The notes below the pieces were generated by a model. That model had not been told where the DNA came from and made no database searches. It saw nothing but the letters and a program-made list of their open reading frames with translations. Positions 1 through 8,048 of a stretch of DNA of 60,018 nt are shown in pieces. The stretch lies in NCBI GenBank assembly GCA_035340715.1, contig DAOQTX010000009.1, forward strand, positions 1 to 60,018, in the 5' to 3' direction. Numbering within the stretch: position 1 is the stretch's first letter; every line of letters begins with the position of its first letter. The position numbers were made by a program, and so were the translations under genes. The stretch comes from DAOQTX01 sp035340715 (GTDB taxonomy: Bacteria > Bacteroidota > Bacteroidia > AKYH767-A > OLB10).

Positions 1-23
1 GTGAACAGTATATTACTGTTCAC
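1..23. repeat. 23-bp hyphenated perfect palindrome at window edge
   Basis: Two perfect 10-bp inverted arms (GTGAACAGTA and TACTGTTCAC) flank a 3-base spacer. This symmetry is typical of operators bound by dimeric regulators, but it also falls inside a possible minus-strand reading frame that starts at 104 and runs off the window. Its role cannot be decided here because the neighbouring gene is outside the sequence. Confidence 0.5.
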
Positions 24-336
24 TCGCTCTGTTTCTTGCACTGATAAAGTACCCGCAGGGTTCCAAATATCGAACTTTCTAATGCTTGATTTGTTCAGAA
101 TCATGGAATTTGGTGAGATTTAAGATTCCGGTTAACCTAAACACCTATTTCCTATTAAAAATCGCATGTCTATGAATTCAATAATTAATCATCTAATGCT
201 TAAATTTGATCTAATATTGAATAAGTTACTCAATCGCTGTCAATAAAAAAGGTAGTCAATTTGCTCTGGAAAAATGTGATTTGGTTCACCGGAATCTCCA
301 CCATCCACTTAAATTTTAAACGATAAATTATAAAAA
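24..336. other. Stretch upstream of the DUF305 gene; possible partial ORF, otherwise non-coding
   Basis: No complete gene is visible. On the minus strand an ATG at 102-104 opens a frame of about 34 codons that leaves the window without a stop; it matches no family I recognise and may be chance or the 5' end of a gene lying to the left. The right part is AT-rich and holds a 49-bp element (253-301) that recurs downstream of copB, so it is probably the control region of the DUF305 gene. Confidence 0.4.
253..301 (+). promoter_or_regulatory. 49-bp element upstream of DUF305 gene, copy 1
   Basis: This block aligns without gaps to 36299-36347, with 37 of 49 bases identical by hand count. The best-kept parts are TAGTCA at the left, AAAAATGTGAT in the middle and ACCGGAAT plus TCCAC at the right. 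It ends 35 bases before the DUF305 start codon. I infer a shared promoter or operator of the metal island; no regulator is assigned. Confidence 0.45.
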
Positions 337-894
337 ATGGAAAATCATCACAAAAAAAATTACGTTAAATTTTTCGGAATGATTGCTACATCAATGGTGG
401 CAATGTACTTCTTAATGTACACAAACTCTTACCAGATCATTGATCACTTCTGGTTTAGTGAAACTAGACTTTTTATGACACTCATTATGACCGGTTCCAT
501 GATTATCATAATGCTCCTGTTTATGCTGAATATGTACCAGAAGCGAAGGGCAAATATTGCAATAATTGGGTTAGGAATAATATTGATTGCCGGTAGTATA
601 GCATTAGTAAGAAGTCAGATTACCGTTACAGATGTTGATTACATGGAAGGCATGATCCCACACCATTCAATTGCCATTTTGACAAGTGAGCGCGCTCAAA
701 TAAAGGATGTACGGGTCAGAAAACTCGCTGACGAGATCATTAAAGCACAGCGCAGGGAAATAATGGAAATGCATTGGTTGATTAACGACATCAGGGAAAA
801 GGGTGAGGTCGAAACAGAGGAGGAAAAGAAAAACAGACCTTTGCCAGAGTTGGAAGGTATGCTAGAAGAAGAAACCCGAAACCTAAATAAGTAG
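337..894 (+). CDS. DUF305 domain-containing membrane protein
   Basis: The 185-residue protein has three predicted membrane segments (about residues 12-30, 43-65 and 72-90) followed by a DUF305 domain (about 95-165). The family signature is clear: YMEGMIPHHSIAI with its double histidine, then a helix with conserved Ala, Leu and Gln ending in EIMEMHWLI. DUF305 proteins are ferritin-like helical bundles; the family includes the cyanobacterial copper-binding protein CopM and is common in metal islands. The His and Met residues make metal binding plausible, but the exact role is inferred. The ATG has no good Shine-Dalgarno sequence, as is usual in Bacteroidota. It stands apart from the minus-strand genes to its right and may be controlled through the element at 253-301. 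Confidence 0.85.
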   Translation: MENHHKKNYVKFFGMIATSMVAMYFLMYTNSYQIIDHFWFSETRLFMTLIMTGSMIIIMLLFMLNMYQKRRANIAIIGLGIILIAGSIALVRSQITVTDVDYMEGMIPHHSIAILTSERAQIKDVRVRKLADEIIKAQRREIMEMHWLINDIREKGEVETEEEKKNRPLPELEGMLEEETRNLNK

Positions 895-899
895 GAATC

Positions 900-937
900 T
901 AGAACCCAATTCGCATTTTGAAAAAAACCAGGTTCTA
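900..937. terminator. 7-bp stem-loop after DUF305 gene, possible terminator
   Basis: TAGAACC at 900-906 pairs perfectly with GGTTCTA at 931-937 across a 24-base loop. It begins 5 bases after the DUF305 stop codon. There is no clean U-tract on either strand and the loop is long, so it is a weak candidate for an intrinsic terminator between the DUF305 gene and the opposing gene. Confidence 0.3.
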
Positions 938-1022
938 TAAAAGGAAAATGAAGTACCCATTGGAGAGTAAAACACAGCTTAGAAAATTTGAATTGTCCAA
1001 TAAGAGGGAGGACATCAACACG

Positions 1023-2417
1023 TTATCTAAATATTACAACCCTTGCTGAATAATTTCTCTCTCCTGAATTCAGTGTGATCATATAAATTCCATCACTAAT
1101 ATCATTCATGGGAATTTCTTCTTGATGAATACCTATGGAAGGTAATATTTGATCCCTCTCAAACAAAATCTTTCCAGCTATATCTGATAATGTTAATTTA
1201 ACTTCCGTTAAATTTTCATTGACCCAACTAAGCCGAACATAATTACCTGCTGGATTTGGATAAACTGTCAGAGAAATTGAATTTCCATTTAATGCGTGAA
1301 TACCTGTATTGGCAGAATACTTTGCAATATTATTTACAGACGTCCCGGCAGCATTTGTAAATGAACCGCCAATGTAAAGTTCGTTGTGATGTACAGCAAG
1401 GGAATTCACAGCACCATCCATTCCGGTTCCTATACTTGACCATGAGGAACCATCCCACATACCTAAATTATTTGATGAAGTTGAGCCGCAGGAACTGAAA
1501 CTTCCACCGATAAAGAGCCGGTTGTTATAAGCACACATAGTTCTTACGCCATTCTCACCCATCATTCCACCGTCAATGTGACCTATTGAAGACCATGTTG
1601 AACCATTCCACATCGCAAGGTTATGCATATCACTTGTGCCCGAATGTTCAAACATACCACCAGCAATTAGATTTCCATTATAAATGCAAAAAGAGCGAAC
1701 AATACATGGTTCCCCCATACCTGAATTAAAACCACTGCCAACAGCAAAGTAGTTAGCGCCATCCCATTTACAAATGCGATTTACCGTAACTCCGCCAGCT
1801 ACTGTAATATCACCACCAATATATAGTGCATTATTCCAAACACACATTGCTTTTACATCCTGATCAACTCCACCACCAACCTGATTCCATTGCGTACCAT
1901 TCCAGTATCCAAGGTGACTAACTGAATTGCTGCCTGACATTGTGAATTGACCTCCTGCATACAACTGATTGTTGTAAACAGTAAGCGAATGAACCGATGA
2001 ATTAAATCCATTACCAACAGGATACCATGATGCTCCGTCCCATCGTGCAATATAATTACTAGAAACCCCACCTGCCTGTGTGAAGCTTCCACCAACATAT
2101 AAACTGCCATTGAAGTAAGTGAAACACCAAACAGAATCGTTACAGCCCTTATTTCCCATCATATCCATAGGAACATATGAACTATCATTCCAATATCCGC
2201 AATAATTCATTGTGTCAACACCTGAGTTATGAAACCCACCTCCAACATACAAGCAATTACGTGACGTGTCAGGATACATGCAATGAATTCCACCATTAGT
2301 ACCATTTCCAACCGGTCCGCATTGTGCATTTGAATTAGTGTAAACAAACATTAAACAAATCACACCAACTATCTGAAGTAATTTTTTTCTTTCCATTTTG
2401 TTTTCATTTAGAATCAT
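1023..2417 (-). CDS. Secreted beta-propeller-like repeat protein with T9SS type A sorting domain
   Basis: The 464-residue protein starts with a Lys-rich, hydrophobic signal peptide ending near NSNAQ. The body (about 40-370) is built of some seven to eight repeats of roughly 40 residues, each with a 'NLGMWDGSSWSSIG' type strand and an 'LYIGGSF' type strand. This pattern suggests a WD/kelch-like beta-propeller. The last ~85 residues form a T9SS type A C-terminal domain (VYPNPAGNYVRLSW at its start, DISDGIYMITL near its end), so the protein is exported across the outer membrane and probably attached to the surface or released. The start at 2417 is favoured by AAGGTGA eight bases upstream; Met8 (2396) is the alternative. 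No catalytic motif is visible and its role is unknown. Confidence 0.8.
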   Translation of the reverse strand: MILNENKMERKKLLQIVGVICLMFVYTNSNAQCGPVGNGTNGGIHCMYPDTSRNCLYVGGGFHNSGVDTMNYCGYWNDSSYVPMDMMGNKGCNDSVWCFTYFNGSLYVGGSFTQAGGVSSNYIARWDGASWYPVGNGFNSSVHSLTVYNNQLYAGGQFTMSGSNSVSHLGYWNGTQWNQVGGGVDQDVKAMCVWNNALYIGGDITVAGGVTVNRICKWDGANYFAVGSGFNSGMGEPCIVRSFCIYNGNLIAGGMFEHSGTSDMHNLAMWNGSTWSSIGHIDGGMMGENGVRTMCAYNNRLFIGGSFSSCGSTSSNNLGMWDGSSWSSIGTGMDGAVNSLAVHHNELYIGGSFTNAAGTSVNNIAKYSANTGIHALNGNSISLTVYPNPAGNYVRLSWVNENLTEVKLTLSDIAGKILFERDQILPSIGIHQEEIPMNDISDGIYMITLNSGERNYSARVVIFR

Positions 2418-2542
2418 TATAAATCACCTTATCCAGTAAAGCTCCACAGAATAAACCAATATAAATATGATTATCGTCATTCATAACAGTGATTTAAAAC
2501 ACCTTACTGAGCAAATAAAGTCTATTGCCGCTTTTTTCAGTG

Positions 2543-3172
2543 TCAATTTATGATACCGTGTCTTTTAAAGCTACAAAACAGAAAATTCTGTGTCGTGTTA
2601 AATGGTGTTGTGTGGTCTTCAGTTATACACTTGATTTTCTCAAAACCATTTGCAAGCTCTTCAGTCAATGTGTCTTCAGTGTATTGCTTGATGTCAAGGC
2701 CACTGCACTTCTTAGGTCCATTATCGCTAAATGTGCCAATAGTTACAATTCCATTTTCTCTAACTGCTTGTCGTGCAACTGAAAGATATTTTACGATTTC
2801 CACATGGGTTGTCAGAAAATGAAATGTTGCACGGTCATGCCAAAAGTCGAAGGTAGAAGACGGATTAAACTCGGTGATATCACTGACAATCCAAGTTACA
2901 TTAGCTGCTTTACTGCCTAATCGCTTTTTAGTTCTTATAAGAGCTTCTTCACTGATGTCAAGCACTGTAACGTTCTCATAACCCTCAGCAAGTAAATAAT
3001 CCACAAGTTTGCTGTCCCCACCGCCAATATCAATGATATGGGATTGCTTAGACAAGTCTGCTGCGTGAATAAAGTCAAGTGATGTTTTAGGAGTTTCCTG
3101 TGTCCAGCTAACTTCGTTGGGTTGTTTAGTAGAATATATGCTTTCCCAATGTTTTTTTGAAATATCTGACAT
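2543..3172 (-). CDS. Class I SAM-dependent methyltransferase
   Basis: This 209-residue soluble protein has a Rossmann-type methyltransferase fold. Motif I is IIDIGGGDSKLVDYLL (about residues 46-61), the acidic end of strand beta2 is VTVLDIS, and motif III-like WIVSDITEF follows. The sequence around FWHDRATFHFL resembles methyltransferases of the type 11/25 group and TPMT/TehB-like enzymes, several of which act on small thiol or metalloid substrates; the substrate cannot be read from the sequence. It lies 115 bases downstream of the Zn/Cd ATPase gene on the same strand, so it could be the last gene of the metal operon, but a link to metal resistance is inference only. Confidence 0.8.
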   Translation of the reverse strand: MSDISKKHWESIYSTKQPNEVSWTQETPKTSLDFIHAADLSKQSHIIDIGGGDSKLVDYLLAEGYENVTVLDISEEALIRTKKRLGSKAANVTWIVSDITEFNPSSTFDFWHDRATFHFLTTHVEIVKYLSVARQAVRENGIVTIGTFSDNGPKKCSGLDIKQYTEDTLTEELANGFEKIKCITEDHTTPFNTTQNFLFCSFKRHGIIN

Positions 3173-3287
3173 GTTAAGCTAAAATATTTGAACAAAGGCA
3201 GTAATGCGGTTGAGCAAAAGAAAATGTGAGTGCAAATACGTTGGCTCTATACGCAGGCGGTTTAAGTTTTGCGGATTGGTCTCTATT

Positions 3288-5174
3288 TTATCCTTTATAG
3301 TTCACCAGTCGTAAACTTGTCAAAATTACAATTAGCGTTACTCCTACGTCTGCGGCTATAGCTAAAACTAAATTGCTGTAGCCGATGAATGCAAGTGTTA
3401 TAAATATCAACTTTACTGCTATTGCTCCAATCGTATTCATTTTAATACGCTTAAGTGTAGCTCGCGATAAACGAATAAGGAAGGGAATAAGTGTCAGCCT
3501 ATCATTCATCAAAGCAATGTTGGCTGTTTCTATGGCAGTGTCGCTCCCTGCTGCTCCCATTGCTATACCTACTGTAGATTGTGCCAATGCCGGGGCATCG
3601 TTGATTCCATCACCAACCATGGCCACTTTACCATATTGAATCAATAACTCTTTTATTTTTTCTGATTTGTGTTCGGGCAGCATATTGCCGAATATTCTTT
3701 TGATGCCTACCTGCCTTGCCACATAATTTGCTGCTTTTTCACTGTCGCCTGTAAGCATTACAGGCTCTATGTTCATAGCCTCAATTTCTTTCAATGCAAT
3801 TGCACTATCAGGTTTTATTTCGTCCATTAAACCAATTATACCTGCCACTCCATTGCCAAAACTCACAACAACACTAGTTTTACCTTGTGAAGATAGTTGC
3901 TCAACAATTTTTTCTGCTTCAGTGTCGATGCGATGATTTTCTTTGATGAAGTCTAACTTGCCTACATATATTGTTTCATCCTCACATACTAAGCATTTTG
4001 CTGTTGCGCCCTTGCCCATGATGCTTTTGAATGCTTCGGTTTTATGCGGTTCAAATCCCTCTTTCTTGCTTGCATCTACAATGGCTTGTGCCAAAGGATG
4101 TTCACTGAAAATTTCTGCTCCTGCGGTGCAAGCCAAAAGTTCTTCACGACTTGTTCCATTGAGTGGAACTACATCGCTTACGATTGGAGTTCCAAATGTG
4201 ATGGTTCTTGTTTTGTCTAATGCAATAGCTTTAATTTGGGCCATTGCTTCAATGTATTTCCCTCCTTTGACCAATGCCCCTTTTGATGATGCGTTCCCAA
4301 TGGCAGCATAAATGGCAACAGGTGTGGATATTACCAAAGCACACGGACAAGCGATAACTAAAAGTGTAATTGCCTGCTGTAACCAATGGTTGAAATCCAT
4401 TTGCAAAACGTAAACAGGAATCAGGAACAGCAATAGCGATAATAAAATCATAGCAGGGGTGTAATACCTTGCAAACTGCTGAATAAATTTTTGTGTTTCT
4501 GATTTGTTTGCCTGTGCTTCAAATGTAAGACGAATAATTTTTGAAAAGGTTGTATCGACTGAAAGTTTAGTTGTCTCTACTTCAATAAAACCATGCTTAT
4601 TGAGAGTACCAGCAAATAGCTTATCACCTTTATGTTTGTCTTTAGGAATAGGCTCGCCTGTAATAGCTGCTTCGTCAACCGTGGTTTCGCCAGAAATAAT
4701 ATTTCCATCAAGGGGTATCATTTCACCTGGCTTAACCTGAATAATTGTACCAACGGCTATCTTGTCAATAGGAATATTACCGTTTTGTGCTTTTACAAAG
4801 GCGGTTTTAGGGGCTTTGCTTATCAACTCATCTAAAGCGGATTTTGAATTTTCTATGCCAATATCTTCCAAGCGTTCGCCTAAAACATAGAGCACTACTA
4901 ATACTGCGGCTTCGGGAAATTCTTTTAAATAAAAGGCACCGATAACGGCAATGAGCATCAGCAAATTGATGTTACTGAAATTGAGTTTGAACAGTGCTTT
5001 AACGCCACTCCAAACAACTTTATAGCCGACGGCAAGGATGAATGTTGCAAAAACAAGAGGCGCATAAGGCATAGGAATATTTATGCCAATGATGGATAAA
5101 ATTTCTAACGCAATTACTATCGTGATTGCGGAAAGAAGAAAAATAAACTTCTTGTCTTTGATTGGTAGTTTCAT
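3288..5174 (-). CDS. Zn2+/Cd2+/Pb2+-type P1B ATPase, with an altered phosphorylation motif
   Basis: This 628-residue ATP-driven efflux pump has the P-type ATPase layout: actuator motif ITGEP (about 171-175), CPC metal motif in a membrane helix (276-278), phosphorylation Asp320, SEHPLA nucleotide-site HP motif, and hinge GDGINDAPAL. The CPC plus the C-terminal helices with a conserved Lys (AIAVK) and ADVG mark the Zn/Cd/Pb subclass (ZntA/CadA). It lacks the usual N-terminal HMA domain. The phosphorylation motif reads DKTRTIT where the family norm is DKTGTLT; codon AGA at about 4207 encodes the Arg. The rest of the protein looks intact, so this may be a clade-specific variant rather than decay. 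It follows merA by 126 bases and is probably cotranscribed or weakly independent. Confidence 0.9.
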   Translation of the reverse strand: MKLPIKDKKFIFLLSAITIVIALEILSIIGINIPMPYAPLVFATFILAVGYKVVWSGVKALFKLNFSNINLLMLIAVIGAFYLKEFPEAAVLVVLYVLGERLEDIGIENSKSALDELISKAPKTAFVKAQNGNIPIDKIAVGTIIQVKPGEMIPLDGNIISGETTVDEAAITGEPIPKDKHKGDKLFAGTLNKHGFIEVETTKLSVDTTFSKIIRLTFEAQANKSETQKFIQQFARYYTPAMILLSLLLFLIPVYVLQMDFNHWLQQAITLLVIACPCALVISTPVAIYAAIGNASSKGALVKGGKYIEAMAQIKAIALDKTRTITFGTPIVSDVVPLNGTSREELLACTAGAEIFSEHPLAQAIVDASKKEGFEPHKTEAFKSIMGKGATAKCLVCEDETIYVGKLDFIKENHRIDTEAEKIVEQLSSQGKTSVVVSFGNGVAGIIGLMDEIKPDSAIALKEIEAMNIEPVMLTGDSEKAANYVARQVGIKRIFGNMLPEHKSEKIKELLIQYGKVAMVGDGINDAPALAQSTVGIAMGAAGSDTAIETANIALMNDRLTLIPFLIRLSRATLKRIKMNTIGAIAVKLIFITLAFIGYSNLVLAIAADVGVTLIVILTSLRLVNYKG

Positions 5175-5300
5175 TTATAATAATTCCTTTTTTAAAAAAT
5201 ATTTCCAAGCGATTTTCAATTAGGAACCGGCAATTTCGATAAGTTGTCCTTTCTGTTTTGTTTTTATTTAAAACTTGAATTAGGGTGTTTTGGGGGTTGA

Positions 5301-6713
5301 TTAACTTGCACAACAACTCATTTTCTTAACATCCATTGAAAAAGACATTGCTGCTAATTTTACTGCTTCGGAAAGTGTTAGGTAAGGATGCATCATTTTT
5401 GAAATTTCTTCTACCGTGATACCATAACGGATTGCCAATGCAATTTCCATCACAAGTTCTCCGCCTTCGGGTGCAACTATTCTTGCGCCAAGAAATTTAT
5501 CTGTTTCAGAATTGCGGATTAGTTTTAAAAATCCTCTTGTGTCCATTGCTACTATGCTACGGGGAACTTCTCTTAAAGGCAATACTGTAATTTCAAACGG
5601 AAGATTTTTTTCTGCGGCTTCCTGTTCATCTATACCTACGCCTGCTACCTGCGGGTCGGTAAAAATAACCCAAGGCATTGCTGAATAATCTGTTTTAATT
5701 GTTGCTCCAGTAAAAGCATTTTCAACTGCAACTTTCCCTTCGTAGGCAGCGGTGTAAACAAAAGGTGGTGTATTGGCAACATCACCGATTGCATAAATGT
5801 TTTGAATGTTGGTTTCAAGATGTTCGTTGACCTGAACATGATTTGATTTGGTTAATTGCAATCCGATTTTTTCTGCTCCGACTTTTTTTGTGTTTGGAGT
5901 TATTCCAGTTGCAACAACTATATGTCCGTGTTCTGTGAACTGAAATGGTTTTCCTTCTTTGTCTTTTCCATAAATTATTTTTTTAGAACCTAATGTTTCA
6001 ATTTTTGTAATTCTGTGATTAGGAAAAAATTCTATGCCTTCGTTCTTCAGATGTTTTTCAATTTCTTCGCTGATGTCGGGTGTTTGGGTGCGGATTGCAC
6101 GGTCGGCAAATTCAACAATTCTTATTTTTACTCCCATGCGATTATATGCCATTGCAATTTCAAGTCCAATGTAACCTGCGCCCATGATGGTTAAACTTTC
6201 GGGTATTTCTTCTAAGTCAAATAAAGTGGCGTTGGTGAGATAACCCGATTCTTTCAACCCTTCAATGTTTGGAATATGTGTAGTTGCTCCTGTGGCAATA
6301 ATAAATTTGATAGCGGTGTATTCGTCTTTGCCATTTACAAGAATGGTTTTTGCATCTGTAAATTCGGCAAAGCCATTAATGACCTGCACTTGTTCTAACG
6401 TTTTAAGAATGTCAACATATTTTTTCTGCTGCATTTCTGCTACTAATTCTTTTTTCTGCTGAATGATTTTTTTAAAATCAATAGTTGGTTTTGAGGGAGT
6501 AATTCCGTTGAAGTTAGAATGTGAAGCGTGATGAACACTTTCGGCAGCACGAATTAAAAACTTGGAAGGGACACAACCTACATTTACGCAGGTTCCTCCA
6601 AGCGGCAAACCTGCATTTACAATAAGTGTTGCTAAACCCAATTCATTTGCACGAATGGCTGCAGCTGTTGAAGCAGAACCACCACCAATGATGATTAAAT
6701 CAAAGTTGTTCAT
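5301..6713 (-). CDS. merA: Mercuric reductase MerA
   Basis: This 470-residue cytosolic flavoenzyme reduces Hg2+ to volatile Hg0 with NADPH. The FAD-binding GGGSAS is at residues 10-15, the redox-active disulfide GGTCVNVGCVPSK gives Cys42 and Cys47, and a second GAGYIGLE motif binds NADPH. The C-terminus ends in MSCCAS, the vicinal cysteine pair (467-468) that distinguishes MerA from dihydrolipoamide dehydrogenase and glutathione reductase. The N-terminal HMA (NmerA) domain found in many homologues is missing; an HMA domain is instead carried by the neighbouring MerTP. It begins one base after the merTP stop, so the two are translationally linked under the arsR promoter. Confidence 0.95.
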   Translation of the reverse strand: MNNFDLIIIGGGSASTAAAIRANELGLATLIVNAGLPLGGTCVNVGCVPSKFLIRAAESVHHASHSNFNGITPSKPTIDFKKIIQQKKELVAEMQQKKYVDILKTLEQVQVINGFAEFTDAKTILVNGKDEYTAIKFIIATGATTHIPNIEGLKESGYLTNATLFDLEEIPESLTIMGAGYIGLEIAMAYNRMGVKIRIVEFADRAIRTQTPDISEEIEKHLKNEGIEFFPNHRITKIETLGSKKIIYGKDKEGKPFQFTEHGHIVVATGITPNTKKVGAEKIGLQLTKSNHVQVNEHLETNIQNIYAIGDVANTPPFVYTAAYEGKVAVENAFTGATIKTDYSAMPWVIFTDPQVAGVGIDEQEAAEKNLPFEITVLPLREVPRSIVAMDTRGFLKLIRNSETDKFLGARIVAPEGGELVMEIALAIRYGITVEEISKMMHPYLTLSEAVKLAAMSFSMDVKKMSCCAS

Positions 6714-6714
6714 G

Positions 6715-7335
6715 TTAATTATTTTTAAGAGCTGACTGGGTTACTTCATAACCTGTTGAGTTAATTGCTTTGGTAATTTCTTCAAGATTAGTTTTGCTAT
6801 TGTCAAATTGAATTTGAGCAGTAGCATTTTCGTAGGATGCTTCTGCTTTAATAATTCCGTTCAGTTTGTTGACTTCGTGTTTTACTTCTTCGGTGCATCC
6901 TTGGCAAGTCATTCCACTGATTTTAAATTCTGCTGATTGAATGTTGCTTTTATCAACTATGATAATTTGCTTATCATTTTTCGGAAAAAATATTTTGGAG
7001 TAAGAAGGAAATGCAATCATCAGTGCCACGAAAACTGTTACAATGCCCAGAAATTTTTTGGATTGCCAGAATGCTGGTTTCTCATCTTCTTCGCAAGCAC
7101 ATTCAATTTCTTCTTTTGTGCGTGGTCTTAATTTCAGATACCATGCAAAGCTTAAAACCAAAACTGTTACACCTATTAAATAAGGTCTTGCAGGTTCAAT
7201 CCATGAGAATGTTGCTGCTATGCCACTGCTGCCAGCAATGAATGCTAATACCGGAGTGATGCAACAAAGTGATGCTGCTATTGCAGACAGCATTCCTGCT
7301 CCGATTAGTTTCTTATTTGAATTATCAGTTGTCAT
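6715..7335 (-). CDS. merTP: Mercuric ion transporter MerT-MerP fusion (MerTP)
   Basis: The 206-residue protein joins a MerT membrane part to a MerP-like metal-binding domain. The MerT part has three membrane helices (about 8-30, 48-66 and 94-112), with the Hg-binding pair in ASLCCITP on the first helix and a Cys pair in ECACEED in the cytoplasmic loop. The HMA domain (about 135-200) carries GMTCQGC. In this family Hg2+ taken from the periplasm is passed through the membrane to MerA. The start codon overlaps the arsR stop in an ATGA junction, and the merA gene starts one base after this stop, so the three form one operon. Confidence 0.92.
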   Translation of the reverse strand: MTTDNSNKKLIGAGMLSAIAASLCCITPVLAFIAGSSGIAATFSWIEPARPYLIGVTVLVLSFAWYLKLRPRTKEEIECACEEDEKPAFWQSKKFLGIVTVFVALMIAFPSYSKIFFPKNDKQIIIVDKSNIQSAEFKISGMTCQGCTEEVKHEVNKLNGIIKAEASYENATAQIQFDNSKTNLEEITKAINSTGYEVTQSALKNN

Positions 7336-7706
7336 ATTGTCTCCTCTTTTAATGACTGATTAATGTGCTTGAAAAATGGACGAAGAATTTTCAGGTTTTC
7401 TTCGCCTAATGAATAATAAATTGTTTGACCTGACCTCCTTGTTTCTATGATGTTGCCGTCTTTCATTTTTCGTAAATGCTGAGATATTGCCGGAACAGAC
7501 ATATTGAATATATCTGCGATGTCGCACGGACAGAGTTCGTTTTCTTCTTCAAGCAGATATAAGATTTTTAAGCGCACATCGTTTCCTGCTAATGAAAGAA
7601 TGGCAGAAAGCTGGGAAAATATTTTTTCATATGCAGATACTTTTTTTCGGCACTCATTGATTTGCGCTTGGTCTGCAAATACTCTTATGCAAGTTTGCTT
7701 TGTCAT
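7332..7706 (-). CDS. ArsR/SmtB-family metal-sensing repressor of the mer unit
   Basis: This 124-residue winged-helix repressor has an HTH of the ArsR type (SVPAISQHLRKMKDGNIIETRR), preceded by LCPCDIADIF with two cysteines in the recognition-helix region, the position of the ELCVCDL metal box of ArsR/CadC. Further cysteines lie at the N-terminus. The ATG at 7706 is chosen because the frame upstream opens only with TTG and runs through the promoter; 7706 lies about 23 bases downstream of a TATCTTTG -7 box. It is autoregulated by inference through the 30-bp palindrome at 7746-7775 and drives merTP and merA. The inducer may be Hg, Cd/Zn or As; gene context favours Hg or Cd/Zn. Its Cys placement resembles the MerR-replacing ArsR proteins common in Bacteroidota mer operons. 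Confidence 0.9.
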   Translation of the reverse strand: MTKQTCIRVFADQAQINECRKKVSAYEKIFSQLSAILSLAGNDVRLKILYLLEEENELCPCDIADIFNMSVPAISQHLRKMKDGNIIETRRSGQTIYYSLGEENLKILRPFFKHINQSLKEETI

Positions 7707-7728
7707 TGTCTTTTTGATTTGAATGGGA

Positions 7729-7775
7729 CAAAGATAAGAAATAGTTTCGTATTTAAGCAAATGCTTAAATACGAA
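7729..7775 (-). promoter_or_regulatory. arsR-mer promoter with 30-bp perfect palindromic operator
   Basis: On the minus strand a TTTG (-33 element, complement of 7758-7761) is followed after 21 bases by TATCTTTG (-7 element, complement of 7729-7736), the Bacteroidota housekeeping promoter pattern. A perfect palindrome with 14-bp arms and a 2-base centre spans 7746-7775 (left arm TTCGTATTTAAGCA) and covers the -33 element. An ArsR dimer bound there would block sigma factor access. Transcription should start near 7722, with arsR translated from 7706. Confidence 0.8.
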
Positions 7776-7777
7776 TA

Positions 7778-8035
7778 TCAATAAAAGTCGCTTGGAATTG
7801 CAACAAGCAATGGATAAGTGCAACGGTGTTTACGATACGAAATATAAAGTCCGATTACGGAAACAAATACCATTGCCTGAAAAATCCACATCGTCCAACC
7901 GCCAAATAATTCAAAGCTCCCAAGCCCAAGTGCTGCTGCTGCGAATGCAAATAGCGGAAAACAGCAAGGAGAAAATATTGCTGTAAGAAACAGCCCTGCT
8001 GTGCCGAATTTGTCTATGTTGGTTGTAAGTTTCAT
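7778..8035 (-). pseudogene. merC: Truncated MerC mercury-uptake protein
   Basis: The 85-residue product matches the first half of MerC: two membrane helices, with the Hg-binding cysteine pair in FSPCCFPLF (about 22-30), then GSFELFGGWTMWIFQ and a Cys/His loop YRKHRCTYPLLVAIPS. MerC proteins usually have about 130 or more residues and four helices; this one stops right after AIPS with a few unrelated residues. The stop lies 2 bases from the arsR operator palindrome, which suggests that a recombination event joined a 5' merC piece to an arsR-mer cassette. It may still be translated from the upstream czc operon. Whether the half-protein transports Hg is doubtful. Confidence 0.75.
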
Positions 8036-8048
8036 TGCTTGAATTATT

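Noticed and set aside
1300..2330. Repeated Gly/Trp-rich units at the DNA level resembling a repeat array
   Set aside because: They are protein repeats of the T9SS propeller gene, with variable DNA sequence and no spacers, so this is not a CRISPR or satellite array. No CRISPR array was seen anywhere in the window.
2525..2822. Opposite-strand frames inside the methyltransferase gene, and similar ones inside other genes
   Set aside because: They are shadows of clear genes on the other strand or in another frame, with no motif or start signal of their own.
7707..7823. Longer ArsR protein starting at 7823
   Set aside because: That frame opens only with TTG, overlaps the merC end and runs through the operator and promoter, so the ATG at 7706 is preferred.
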